From positions 1 to 64,000 of the forward strand of contig CATLJY010000058.1 of the NCBI GenBank assembly GCA_949987705.1: a stretch of 64,000 nucleotides of DNA, written 5' to 3'. The notes under the pieces are model-generated. The model saw nothing but the letters and a program-made list of their open reading frames with translations, was not told the DNA's origin and did no database searches. Below, in pieces: positions 36,452 through 48,994 of the stretch; positions within the stretch are counted from its first letter, which is position 1, and every line of letters begins with the position of its first letter. This DNA is from Thereva unica (taxonomy: Eukaryota; Arthropoda; Insecta; Diptera; Therevidae). The translations under genes were made by a program, and so were the position numbers.

Positions 36452-36794
36452 TCTTGCTCACAGGTAAATGCTGCTTCTAAGTCAATGACCTCGGGAGACC
36501 TCCCTCGAGAGATGTAACATAGTTATTTATAAACTCCTTAGTTGATGTACCACGAACAAAGATTGTCTTAAATTTCGCTAGAGTTTTTATAAGGTCTTCA
36601 TCCATACGTTTTAGTTCAAGATTACCAAATTTACTTGATTGTTGTTCACTGCATTCCAAACTAGATGTTGGATATTTAAAAATTATTTCCTTTGTAAACG
36701 TTTTATTTTGTACAGTGAATCCAGCTAAAGAGACTTTTTTAAAGAAGGTAAATTCACCTCCGCAAAAGTATTCCACATTAATTAAACAACTCAT
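36432..36794 (-). pseudogene. Diverged partner of the 34761 protein, frameshifted
   Basis: The frame from the ATG at 36794 gives MSCLINVEYFCGGEFTFFKK and later FKTIFVRGTSTKEFINNYV, parallel in order and spacing to VVLDVQFV...LFAKEL and TIYVKGLEKEKFIQKYL of the gene at 34761. It closes early at 36477, but the neighbouring frame continues the same kind of text (PEVIDLEAAF) to about 36432. A one-base shift therefore broke it. Two members of one family in one element suggest duplication or two related functions. Confidence 0.5.
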
Positions 36795-36876
36795 TGTTAC
36801 TATAGTAAAGAAATTTGCCAACTAACAGTTTGTTGCAAGTAGCCGCCTTATATAGATTTAAAAGTTGATGTAAACA

Positions 36877-36884
36877 TTTCGATC
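36877..36884. repeat. hAT target-site duplication, left
   Basis: TTTCGATC, repeated exactly at 38786-38793 on the other side of the hAT. Eight bases is the diagnostic hAT length. Confidence 0.88.
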
Positions 36885-37045
36885 CAAGGGCGCCGGGAGG
36901 GGGGTGCAAGGAGGTGCACTTGCACCCCCCTGGCTTTTAAACTAAAGGCCTAAATAGACTACAAACTTAAGATTATATGAGAGAGGCCAAATTATTAGTA
37001 AATAAATCAAAGAATTAATACAGTTAATGTAGCTTTATAATGTAA

Positions 37046-37315
37046 CTAGCTGGATCCCGGTGCGCCTCGATGCACCTGTCAATGTGGTGGATGGTGGTCG
37101 CTCAGCCCTTCCGGCAGCCTTAGGGCCAGGACACACATATCCGTACTGCGTCCACACCTCATCCGCACCGTGTCCGCGCAAAAACTAAACTCAAGTAATT
37201 TGACTCGGTAAGGATACGCACAGGTGGGGACTGACTGGTAAAATTGTATTTGTTTGCTCTCTCTCTCTGTGTTGTCCGACACACGGCCGTCGTGCTGTAC
37301 GGGCGCAGGGTTAAA
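37046..37315 (-). mobile_element. Helitron 3'-end fragment inside the hAT
   Basis: On the minus strand the sequence ends GGTGCATCGAGGCGCACCGG then GATCCAGCTAG at 37046, the same 3' end type as the elements ending at 21083 and 29572. The inner part is GC-richer (CCGCACCGTGTCCGCGC) than the surroundings and breaks the hAT transposase frame near 37312. The 5' end of this fragment is not clear. Confidence 0.5.
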
Positions 37316-38600
37316 TGAGCTTTCGATACTGCATGTTGTTGCTAGAAGAGTAAGACCAATCTTGATTGCCTCACCTTCAGCTGGATGAAATGCTGTTGGT
37401 TTAGAGTTCAAATCTGCATATTCCAAGGATTTTTTTGGGAACAGACCACATTTTTTACCAAGTAATAAATTTGGTAAATTATGGCCGTAAAGGCTATTTA
37501 TCTGTTCGGCGATGACGAAAATGTTTGTCTATCCAACATTTTCATAGCTTCTGGATGAGGTTGCATAAGCGAAAATGCTTTTTCGTGGATAGAAGAGAAT
37601 CGGTCCCGCATAGAAGAAATAAGAGAGACCAAATTAGGAATAAATATAGAACGTCTGAAGAAGTCTTCTACACTTTCAGACGGATGATTTGATCTATGCT
37701 TCTGTCTTGTAGTAACATAAGGAAGTTTTATTTCAACATCTAATTCGTCGCAAAGTTGTTGAGCTTTTGCGAAGATAGCCGAGAACTCTGTCAAGGCGTC
37801 GCTTCGTTACGGCGAGGATGGAAGCCGATTTAGCCGAGTAACTAGCAATCACTAGGAGAGTTATGATATACGTTGGAGTTGTATCTAGAGTTGATGTGCT
37901 TTTACTTTTGTTTTCGAATTGGGTGTTGGAAAATGATGCTTTTGTAATTTGCAGACCACCACATTTCACAAAACAGCGGGTTATTAGGAATCTTGTGAGG
38001 TCGTAATGTACTCTCTCTGAAAAAATTTATGATTTCCTTTGTTGTAGGAGAGGTATTTCTTACTTCGCAAACATAATTCAGATCAAGACAAGATTCAAAA
38101 TATGGTTGGCAAGGTGGAAGAATAACGCCATTGGATATTTATCATTAATTTGTTTTTGAATACCGCTAATAGGACCCGCCATTCCAGCACACCCTTCATA
38201 TCCTTGGCCAACGAGTCGATTTAAATCCAAGTTACAATCGTCCAGACATTTGAGAATAGTGCCTGAAATATATTTGGAGTTTAATTCTTCCAAAGGTACA
38301 TATCCCAAGAATTTTTCACAAATTGTTGGTTTTCGTTTTTTTTTTATCGCAGCGAAGCTAGCGAACTTCTATTAATACCTAATTGTTCAATTCCACGAAT
38401 ATCAGCTAAGATAGCTCCTCCGCAAGGAGAGGAGGAGACCTCTAAACAGAAGCGCTTTTTGCTTCGAGCGTAATCTTGGCTTGAAGAACTTCAGAACACT
38501 TTTGAATTAATTCGTCCTGAACCTGATGCAAGATGTGTAAGAAATTCTTCGTTCTCGATTCCAAATGTTCCTTTAAAATGTTATCTCAGAAATTAAATTG
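37316..38600 (-). pseudogene. hAT transposase remnants (ZMYM1/THAP0-like)
   Basis: Several minus-strand pieces in family order: near 38590-38480 the text TFGIENEEFLTHLASGSG; near 38420 an ADIRGIEQL piece; 38308-38078 with YISGTILKCLDDCNLDLNRL then VGQGYEGCAGMAGP and HLANHILNLVLI; 37794-37498 with DELDVEIKLPYVTTRQKHR; and 37426-37330 with IGLTLLATTCSIESSF, the start of the hAT C-terminal dimerisation domain. Frameshifts, deletions and the Helitron fragment separate them. The protein would have been the hAT transposase and is not functional. Confidence 0.75.
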
Positions 38601-38785
38601 AGGATTTTTTAAACCCTAATCCGCAAGATGATATCTGTTAATAGATTTTTTGGAAGAAAAATTTTGGGGTTTGTAGCCAACATACGAAATTTTTTTGCAT
38701 ATAATGTTACGAAACTGAATTTTAACTGAACTTTGAAACCAAAATTGTTTGCACCCCCCTGACAAAAATTCTGCCGGCGCCCATG

Positions 38786-38793
38786 TTTCGATC
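38786..38793. repeat. hAT target-site duplication, right
   Basis: TTTCGATC, the exact copy of 36877-36884. Confidence 0.88.
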
Positions 38794-40097
38794 CTTGTCA
38801 ATTTCAATGCTTCCATCGTACTCAGCATATACAATGCATGTCACACTATTTTTTAACGCATCTCTAAATTTTCCTTCAACACGTACTGTCCCTTGATTTA
38901 ATAAATTGCGGCAAGTCGCGTTAAATGAATTGTCTGTTGTTAAATCGAAAACGAGAAGAAAACATCCCTTGTCGAATAATGTCTTGGATATTTGATGACC
39001 TTTATCGAAGTAATGAATACCTGTTCCTCTGAATAACGTATTGTATCCGCGTGTACTAATCGGATTATCTTTTGAGTAGTCAAATTCGAGAGGTTGATTT
39101 GGTATCTGCACGCCATTCACTGATAAATTGAATCTGGTAATGTTGTTATGTTTAAAGTTGAAGGGGTTCTTTGTTCTTCTGCCAGTGTAAGCATCATTGT
39201 CCACCATACCAAAAATTATTAAGTTCGGTAACTGTCCGATGACGATATTATCCAGTGAAAGTGTGAATGTGTTTGCTGGAATAGTGTAACTTTTAACTTC
39301 AACTCGCTTGTATGGGTATATGACTTTTGATCGCTGTAAAACTGTCTCATGTGCTAATAAAATATTCGGATTAACTGTCACGTGATTCATGTACATGGTT
39401 GCAACCAAGATTTTTAATAGTGGTGAGTCGGTCCCGTCCTTGGATAAAATATAAAATTCTGGTTTTTCAAGCGATAAAACTACACGTAAATCGACACCGT
39501 TTAATAGCAACTTATCCTGATTAAATAAATCGGTATGGATTTTGCCCATCAATTCAACTACATTACTTTTATTGAAGAGTTTCTGACGATCTAAATAGCC
39601 TTGATGTAATTCAGCGACGGGTTTATCGATATCTGCAATTTCCGTGTCATCTTTGTCAAGATACCAGCCAACCGACTCCAAATGGGTAGATGCCGCATCT
39701 TTGCCATAATTTAATAAATTTTCAATATAAGCGCGGTAATTGTAATTGTGATCGGTTTGAGCAATTGGTTTTCCATTTAAATATACGGTGCACGGGCGAA
39801 ATATGGAGTGTAAAATATTGTTTATTAAACCTGGAGCATCACCATCATCTGGATAAAATTCTTCTTTTCCATCTTTTATTTTAATTAACTGCAGTTTTAA
39901 ACGAAGATAGATGCTAGATAAATCACGATATGTATCTCCATGACCCAAAGTTACAAACTCTAGAACGGAGGAGTTGTCGAGCGAGGCTATTGGCTTATAT
40001 GCTACTTCTTCTGTTTTCAAAATATTGCTCTGAACTGGTGGTGTGGAAAAAAGATCCAGCTCCGATTTCATGCATTCTTTGTACGACATTATGTTTA

Positions 40098-40604
40098 TTA
40101 CTTATCGAAAATGTCCAGTATACGTTTACGTATCTTTCGTTTTGTTTTCAAAACTCCTGTTATTCCTTTTCTTTGATTTTCAGTTTTGCAATTTCTCGTG
40201 CGTTTAGGTGTTTTTCCACGTCTTTTGCGTTTAAGAACTGGTTTTATATGCAGGGTTGTAAACGGATTCGGCCTTTTTATACCTGCTCCACTCATGCCGT
40301 CAAACAGTTTATTTATACCTTTCTGAGCTAGATCTTGGGCAGCAAGTCTACCGTGATCTTTTAAAATGATTTGCTGCTGATGTTTTTATCCTGTATTATT
40401 GCTTGTCCTGTTTTTACAGCCTGTTATGCTAATGTTTTTAATCCGGATGTAGCTAGAGGTTTTAAGTGTCGAAATAATGCACTGAAAAAGCTTCCGATAC
40501 CTCTTCCAGGTTGATAAATAACTGGACCACGATATAATTCTCCAATATCGAGACAAGCCGCCGCCGCTTTGTATTAAATAATAACGTGTATAATAGGAAT
40601 CCAT
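40098..40604 (-). pseudogene. Polinton pVI/pX-like minor capsid or core protein, frameshifted
   Basis: The start at 40604 gives MDSYYTRYYLIQSGGGLS. After a one-base shift the neighbouring frame reads YRGPVIYQPGRGIGSFFSA then LFRHLKPLATSGLKTLA. A third stretch reads KDHGRLAAQDLAQKGINK and continues into a very basic tail, KRKRRGKTPKRTRN, ending just before the capsid start (8 bp apart). The YRG-Q-G-GIG-FF-LFR pattern is typical of the small membrane-active/core proteins next to the capsid genes of Polintons and adintoviruses. The basic tail suits DNA binding. At least two shifts or stops make it a pseudogene. Confidence 0.65.
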
Positions 40605-40661
40605 CTCGTAATTCTATTTATACTATACAAGAACAGCCTGTTGTGCAAATATTTATAGTTT

Positions 40662-41693
40662 TTATTGTCTTTTAAAATGAAGCATTACATAGGTTGGAAT
40701 GTAGCTTGATTTGAAATCAATTGATTCACCCTGGTGATCAGTTATTTTTATAGAAATACTTTCGACAAAGGTCTTCTCTAATGGACAATATTCTACGCTC
40801 TTAAATCTTATTATGCCCTTACATTCTTCCTCAAGCGGTATTACACGTAAATATCTTACTAACTTATTTCCGATAACTCGAGGCTGAATAATATCAGTAT
40901 AAACGTATAAAATCGATCTCTTGCATTCCTCTTCCTCTTTTTCGTCATCTTCTATCGTATAATATTCCCCCTCAAGATCGTATGTTTTTTCTGGAACTAA
41001 AGTTTCGAAAGTTAATTTTTGTATTTGCAATGCTTTCTCCATACTTAACGATGGTTGCACATACTGATCAAGAGCCTTAAGCATACCAAAATGATTTCTA
41101 TTCCCTTCCGGAATTTGGCCTATAATATCTTCAAATAATGGTGCATGATTGTGATAGTGTTTGCATTTTAAAATAATTTCTTGTTCACCCTTTTTCAGCC
41201 TCGTATTATCATTTATCAATAAAACATAGTCTCCAGGTTCTCTTTCAAATGTGATTTCAGGAATGACATTTGCCTTCGTACGTTCAAGTTCAATCAAATT
41301 TCCTATTTCTATTTTAACATTATGTAAATACTTCTCGGTTTCCTTAATTTTCAGTGCACTAGAAAATGACTGTAAAAATGTTGCGAAGTCTATTTGTTTT
41401 TTATCGTTGCTCAGTAGTTTAAGATCATCACTAGCCCATTCAAGATTAAAATTTTTATTAATTTTTACCGTAAGCGTTTGCTGTTGATTGTTGGGTGGCT
41501 TATTTTTTAATCTTTTATAGCCGAAACCGGGCATTGAGATCTCTGTAATCCCAACACACCATCCTTCATCGAATTTGAATGACGCAGCCAAGTTATAGGT
41601 AAAACTTGACAATTTATTTTCAGGATAGACATCCAAAGAGTTATTACTCAAAAGACAAACATAAAAATCATTTTCTTTTATATACGATGGCAT
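40662..41693 (-). CDS. Polinton minor capsid (penton-like) protein
   Basis: An intact 343-codon frame from ATG 41693. Its N-terminus DFYVCLLSNNSLDVYPENKL followed by LSSFTYNLAASFKFDEGW and CVGITEISMPG is the hallmark start of Polinton penton-like proteins (FYV-LPSNSS-D-P-N-SSF pattern). Strand-rich text follows, with LINDNTRLKKGEQEI, an acidic insert EDDEKEEEEC and a C-terminal IRFKSVEYCPLEKTFVE then SISIKITD. In the family this single-jelly-roll protein sits at the five-fold vertices. It precedes the pVI/pX-like and capsid genes on the same strand. No lesion is visible. Confidence 0.75.
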   Translation of the reverse strand: MPSYIKENDFYVCLLSNNSLDVYPENKLSSFTYNLAASFKFDEGWCVGITEISMPGFGYKRLKNKPPNNQQQTLTVKINKNFNLEWASDDLKLLSNDKKQIDFATFLQSFSSALKIKETEKYLHNVKIEIGNLIELERTKANVIPEITFEREPGDYVLLINDNTRLKKGEQEIILKCKHYHNHAPLFEDIIGQIPEGNRNHFGMLKALDQYVQPSLSMEKALQIQKLTFETLVPEKTYDLEGEYYTIEDDEKEEEECKRSILYVYTDIIQPRVIGNKLVRYLRVIPLEEECKGIIRFKSVEYCPLEKTFVESISIKITDHQGESIDFKSSYIPTYVMLHFKRQ

Positions 41694-41699
41694 TGTTTA

Positions 41700-42033
41700 C
41701 AGTCTTTCCCAAGCAATGTCCGACGTACTTGTAGTTCTATCCTTTTTAGTCTTCAGACGCTCACTCTGTCTAACACCGAGCTTACGTAGAGGAAATGAAA
41801 GCATATATTGACCAGATTCTAGTGGATTAATATAGACTGTTTCTGGACTGCTTTTTGTTTTTCACTTTGTTCTAATTCTTCTATATGCTCGCTAGCTTCA
41901 TCGGCAGTCATATTCGTAGGTACAGTATACTGCGTTACACCATCCTCAGCTGTGATTATTTTATAATCCTTTTCACGTGCATTAGGTGCAGATGTTGTTC
42001 TTAGTCATTTTGGTGGTGGCCTTAGAGTTTTTG
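41700..42033 (-). pseudogene. Decayed coding stretch between the penton-like and 155-codon genes
   Basis: Minus-strand text is protein-like but shifted: YKIITAEDGVTQYTVPTN and TADEASEHIEELEQSEK in one frame, then PLESGQYMLSFPLRKLG and RQSERLKTKKDRTT in another. It is probably the original C-terminal part of the gene at 42034-42501, separated by a stop and frameshift. No family is recognised. Confidence 0.45.
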
Positions 42034-42501
42034 CTATTCCGCTAGCTGATAATCGTCTTTGGCGGCTGGTGATAAAGATCTTCTTGGCGGGGTTATGTTA
42101 TGTGCTTCTTCAAAGACTTCTTCTTCGCTTAGGAAATCCTTTGCTGGTGGTGGTGAAGTCTGTGTTAATACATCATCTTTAAATATAATTTTCGTTTGTG
42201 TGGTACTATCTCTTAAACTTTTTTGTTTGACATTATGTTCACGTGGCAAGTAAAAATTTGTTTCTTTATCAAGGGTTTGTTTGGATTTCCGATTGTGATT
42301 TAAAAAGGAAATTAGTTGGTTTCGATAGCTATACCATTTTTCGGAATCATTCATATCTTTATTCTGTAGTATTTTATTCATTGCTCTATCAAAAATGGAC
42401 TGATTTGCAGTCATTTCAATTTCATCTTTAAGCCTGTTGTAAACCTCTGGCGACAGAAGTAGCATCTTGTTAAGTCCATTATTTCTATGCATATTTTTCA
42501 A
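42034..42501 (-). CDS. Conserved Polinton small protein (function unknown), C-terminus probably lost
   Basis: A 155-codon frame, with KMLLLSPEVYNRLKDEIE near the start, then QSIFDRAMNKILQNKDMNDS and EKWYSYRNQLISFLNHN, and a low-complexity proline/serine tail (TSPPPAKDF, TPPRRSLSP). The helical D-AM--IL---D-EKW--Y pattern recurs in Polinton genes placed just downstream of the ATPase, as here. The start directly follows the stop of the next gene. The function is not known to me. Protein-like text beyond the stop suggests the gene once ran further. Confidence 0.55.
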   Translation of the reverse strand: MKNMHRNNGLNKMLLLSPEVYNRLKDEIEMTANQSIFDRAMNKILQNKDMNDSEKWYSYRNQLISFLNHNRKSKQTLDKETNFYLPREHNVKQKSLRDSTTQTKIIFKDDVLTQTSPPPAKDFLSEEEVFEEAHNITPPRRSLSPAAKDDYQLAE

Positions 42502-42828
42502 TTACTGAGCCGATAACTCCTGATAGTACACTCCTAATAAAACTGGTAAAAAACCTCCTCGTTGCACTAGTATTTTACGCTGTTTAGCAACAGATCTCTT
42601 TGCGCAAATCAATTTACGCATGTCCTTTTTATACCTACACAGTGAGTTGTAGATATTTCCATGCGGCATGTGGTTACCTTTTAAGGTGTTGAGTTTAATT
42701 TCACAAAGAGTTTTTATAACCTCAGGGTCAGCATTTTGTATGATGGACTTTCTCAGATTTGGTTTAGCCTTTTTAAGCACATATAGCATATGCTTGTTGT
42801 CCCTTAATCGTTTCATTCGTGACGCCAT
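42502..42828 (-). CDS. Conserved Polinton small basic protein
   Basis: From the internal ATG at 42828 the frame is 108 codons: MASRMKRLRDNKHMLYVLKK, a helical middle SIIQNADPEVIKTLCEIKL, and a basic stretch before the conserved end RKILVQRGGFLPVLLGV. The terminal QRGGFLP-LL is a signature I associate with small proteins beside Polinton ATPases. The end is hydrophobic and might contact membrane or capsid. It overlaps the ATPase end by about 55 bp and runs up to the next start, a compact virus-like arrangement. No lesion is visible. The start could also be at 42837. Confidence 0.6.
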   Translation of the reverse strand: MASRMKRLRDNKHMLYVLKKAKPNLRKSIIQNADPEVIKTLCEIKLNTLKGNHMPHGNIYNSLCRYKKDMRKLICAKRSVAKQRKILVQRGGFLPVLLGVYYQELSAQ

Positions 42829-43513
42829 TCTTACCATTTAAAGAGTTTTGCGGGCAAAAACAGGTTACAAAGTGTTTATTAAATATATCAGTTCGAAATC
42901 TTAAGACGTCGTTAATGTCCTGAGTTAAATCAATTAGCAAATACCCGTAAGGCATTTGAGTTATCTCTTTATATATTCTCACAAGTTCTAAACTATTTTC
43001 AGGATAAATTTGTCGGGCCAGATGTGTAAATTGACTTTTATCCCGGAGGTTTTTAAATACAACAAGATATTTACAATTGAGCGATATATCACGACTAAAT
43101 TTTCCTTGATGAAACACGTTTTGTGTCACAAGAATTACTGACAAATTACGATGATGAGACCCCTTAGTAAAGAGTTCACAAATTTGTTTACTAAATCCGT
43201 TTAACATCATGTCATCTATAACAATCAATGTTGGCTCGTTTTCATGATTTACAAACTCCTCTGGTATAGCATTTAAATATTCGATGTTTTGCAGTTTGAT
43301 ATCCGTAGGTAGTGCACCGTGTTCTGCATTACACCATATAATTTTTCTAATTTGCGGTTCTATAAATACCTGATTATTATTAAGAAGATTTTTTATAAAT
43401 GTTGTTTTGTCGCATCCCGAAGGCCCCGCAACCATCATTGTAAATGGGTGATTAAACTTGATCATTTTTGCTTTGTATATAAACTGGTCATTCAACTGCA
43501 GGTATTTATACAT
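42773..43513 (-). CDS. ATP: Polinton genome-packaging ATPase (FtsK/HerA, A32-like)
   Basis: The best start is the ATG at 43513 (MYKYLQLNDQFIYKAKM), giving 246 codons. Walker A is at about residues 30-37 as GPSGCDKT, where family members usually have GPSGCGKT; the lysine and threonine are kept. Walker B is LIVIDDMM at about residue 90. A later LVVFKNLRDKSQFTHLARQI and QMPYGYLLIDLTQ are typical of the A32-like ATPases that pump DNA into capsids. The last 25 or so codons look less conserved and overlap the next gene. The frame is intact, but the Gly-to-Asp change in the P-loop may impair ATP binding. Confidence 0.8.
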   Translation of the reverse strand: MYKYLQLNDQFIYKAKMIKFNHPFTMMVAGPSGCDKTTFIKNLLNNNQVFIEPQIRKIIWCNAEHGALPTDIKLQNIEYLNAIPEEFVNHENEPTLIVIDDMMLNGFSKQICELFTKGSHHRNLSVILVTQNVFHQGKFSRDISLNCKYLVVFKNLRDKSQFTHLARQIYPENSLELVRIYKEITQMPYGYLLIDLTQDINDVLRFRTDIFNKHFVTCFCPQNSLNGKNGVTNETIKGQQAYAICA

Positions 43514-43521
43514 TCTGCACA

Positions 43522-44320
43522 ATGAGCAGAAGACAGATAATCAACGAACTGCATAAACCAGTGCGAAAAAATTTTAAACGTCGACATGTCACTACCAAAG
43601 GTATAGATGATTTGTGGCAGGCAGACCTGGTCGAGATGGGTTCTTACTCATCAGAAAATCAGGGTTTCGTTTTCTTCTCACTGTAATTGATACCTTTACA
43701 AAGTATGCATGGACACTGCCTTTAAAATCTAAAAAGGCATCAGAAGTTGTATGTAAAAGCATTGCAGTCGATTTTTAATACAGGACGGATTCTAAGAAAT
43801 TTACAAACCGATGATGGAAAAGAGTTTTTTAATAAACCGTTTCGTCAACTGATGAAAGATTAGCATGTTGACCAAGCTGACAGATGTCTACAATACAACA
43901 AAACATCGTACGATTAAGATGAGACCTGTAGATGTTGGGCTGCATAACGAAAAACGTTTATTATCTGTGTATAATTACCCCAAAATAAAATCAAAGTCTA
44001 AATACAAAGCAGGTGATTTTGTTCGTATAAGTAGACATAAACATGTATTCGAAAAAGTTTATACACCTAATTGGTCCACCGAGATCTTTAAAATAAAAGA
44101 AGTTAAATCTGTTTACCCAACAACATATTATATTCTGGAAGATGACCAGGGAAATATAATTCAAGGCAGATTTTATGAATCAGAAATAGCTCCTGTGAAA
44201 AACCCTGATGTCTATTTAGTAGAAAAGGTTATAAAAAGACGTGGTAATCAGGTTCTAGTGAAGTGGCTTGGTTTTCCATCAAAACACAATACTTGGATTG
44301 ATATAAAAGACGTGATATAA
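43522..44320 (+). pseudogene. INT: Polinton integrase (rve) with chromodomain, core deleted and frameshifted
   Basis: The start MSRRQIINELHKPVRKNFKR leads to TTKGIDDLWQADLVEM, which holds the first catalytic Asp. The frame then shifts to LLTVIDTFTKYAWTLPLKS, and shifts again to FNTGRILRNLQTDDGKEFF, the second Asp. The stretch that should carry the third catalytic residue (Glu) is missing before LTDVYNTTKHRTIKMRPVDV. The rest is open to 44320, with an SH3-like part (FVRISRHKHVFEKVYTPNW) and a C-terminal chromodomain (VEKVIKRRGNQVLVKWLGF with NTWI). The family inserts the element and makes 6-bp duplications. This copy cannot be active. Confidence 0.8.
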
Positions 44321-44341
44321 AACCTGTTACACTCATTCAAA

Positions 44342-44720
44342 ATGTTAAACTTGAAACAAGAATACGATCGTTTGAAAGCATACGATAATCTAGCAATAGA
44401 CTTAGATACAGCAGACCAGCTAGGGAAAAGTGGATTTTTTTTACACAAACATCAAAGACCGTGTTCAATGTTACTTTTGTTCTCTGCAGATAAATGCTAT
44501 GAGTTGCTAATCGGATGTAGATTTTGATCATAGACATCGTTCACCACACTGTATCTATGCTAATAGGATAGACGAATGCGGAAGATTCAAAGATCAGCTA
44601 GCACCACTTACAGAACAACCTAAATCAAAGATCATACTTTGTACAATCAACACTTTGAAATTTTTAGCCGGTATTTTATTCGTTCTAGCAATTCATTATT
44701 ATTTCCACGAGCAGATATGA
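44342..44720 (+). pseudogene. Polinton membrane-protein remnant
   Basis: The ATG at 44342 gives MLNLKQEYDRLKAYDNLAID, closing at 44527. A neighbouring frame from about 44525 reads HRHRSPHCIYANRIDECGRF and ends with a hydrophobic segment KFLAGILFVLAIHYYF, a likely transmembrane helix, before a TGA at 44718-44720. They may be one gene broken by a shift. The family is not recognised. Confidence 0.4.
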
Positions 44721-44911
44721 GAAAGAAAATAAGTTTCAATGAAGACCCACAAGTTAAATATATGGTAGTATGGAGTTTCGCATACAGACAAAATAGGAAA
44801 GGAACATGGGAGCAGTATGCAGTGGATACATTTAGGTTTAAAAACAGAATTTCACAACTGAGTGTAATAATAAATCCAGTTTTAGAAAATAAAATAAAAA
44901 TGTTCAAATAA
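44717..44911 (+). CDS. Small Polinton protein after the integrase
   Basis: A 64-codon frame starts MRKKISFNEDPQVKYMVVWS and continues FAYRQNRKGTWEQYAVDTFR, ending at 44911. Its ATG overlaps the TGA of the preceding frame (ATGA). The pattern basic-start, (V/I)-W-FAYR--RKG-WEQ-A-D--RF, resembles short proteins I have seen beside Polinton integrase genes, but I cannot name a function. No lesion. Confidence 0.5.
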   Translation: MRKKISFNEDPQVKYMVVWSFAYRQNRKGTWEQYAVDTFRFKNRISQLSVIINPVLENKIKMFK

Positions 44912-47857
<2,946 letters not shown>

Positions 47858-48431
47858 TATATATAATATAAAAATAAGTCGGGTTTTCCTTCCTGACGCT
47901 ATAATTTCAGAACGCACGAACCGATTTCCACGGTTTTGCATTCGTTGGAAAGGTCTCGGGCTCCGTGAGGTTTATAGCAAAAAAATTTAGGAAAAATTTA
48001 AACTGTGTGTGTGCATGTATGTATGTGTGCAGACAAATCTTGCAACTTGATTTTGACCCACTTCGATATAACCGATCAACTTCAAATTTTGTATATATGT
48101 ATAGTTCACGTGACAATGCAATCTTACCGTTTTGTAAATAAATCAAGATGGCGGTTCCAAGATGGCGGCCGAATTTCGTAATTGTTCTCCGCGACCCCCA
48201 ACATGGGTATTAAATGCAAGGGTAGGACAAATAGAATTCAATTAGCTATGAGGCGTCATTCAAAGTTCAAAATGGCAGCCAATACAAAATGGCTGGTTAC
48301 CCTTTTCCTTACAACCGACTTGGTATGGGTAAATTATGTGGATCGTTCCGTGATACATTGTTTGACAGCTACTCATTGTACTATGCTCAGTTAATTTCAT
48401 GTGACATTTATTATGCGCACGTTCTTTCAAA

Positions 48432-48994
48432 CGCTAATTTAAAACAGGTATTGTGTCCACTGTGAGATTGTGAAATTGAGGTTAAAGTTATTCGTTTCTT
48501 AACAGTTCAATTGGAAACCATCAAATCAATCACGCGTATTGTGCAAATTTTTATACCATGTTTCCATCGCAAACGAAATCCTCCGATTTCGGCAAAAATG
48601 AGGATTTCGGCAGAAATCTCATGTGAAATCTCATGTTTTTGCATATAAAATGAAATCGCTCTAAGAGGGAGATTTCAGTGAAATCTCGATCAAAATCTAG
48701 CTAATGACGATTCAGCCAATTCAGCATAAACACTCAGTATGGAAAAATTGTCGGCAGTCATAATTTTTTGACAGTGCGATTCTTATTGAATTAATTTATC
48801 GTTTATTTGTTAGAAAATGCCGGAAAATAATGCGATATTTCAAAAAAAGGATAAATAAAGCGCGAAAAAATGCGCTAACTTAAAACAGGTATTGTGTTCA
48901 CTGTGAAATTGTGAAATTGAGGTTAAAGTTATTCGTTTCTTAACAGTTCAATTGGAAACCATCAAATCAATCACGCGTATTGTGCAAATTTTTA
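48432..48994. repeat. 122-bp direct repeat pair in the Helitron
   Basis: CGCTAATTTAAAACAGGTAT to GCAAATTTTTAT (48432-48553) recurs at 48873-48994 with a handful of differences. The 320 bp between them contain inverted GAAATC/GATTTC motifs. This could be a pair of terminal repeats of a small nested element or a duplication. Confidence 0.7.

Larger units (their letters stand above)
36885..38785 (-). mobile_element. hAT transposon inserted in the capsid gene
   Basis: The ends are CAAGGGCGCCGG and, inverted, CATGGGCGCCGG, with subterminal G-runs GGAGGGGGGTGCAAG against GGGGGGTGCAAA. The exact 8-bp duplication and CA-starting termini identify a hAT. It is 1.9 kb with a broken transposase on the minus strand, so it is internally deleted and non-autonomous. 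Confidence 0.88.
36858..40089 (-). pseudogene. MCP: Polinton major capsid protein (double jelly-roll type), 3' end split by a hAT
   Basis: The gene starts at ATG 40089 and is open for about 430 codons of element sequence down to 38794. A hAT transposon (36885-38785) with its 8-bp duplication then interrupts it. Beyond the hAT the original frame resumes and stops within a few codons at 36860-36858, so almost the whole protein is preserved and only the tail is displaced. Features typical of the family are the N-terminal FVTLGHGDTYRDLSSIYLRL, PCTVYLNGKPIAQTDHNYNY and a long beta-strand-rich body with the PYKRVEVKSYTIPAN stretch. The family forms the hexon-like icosahedral shell. As read, translation would run into hAT sequence and end at 38722. 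Confidence 0.8.
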
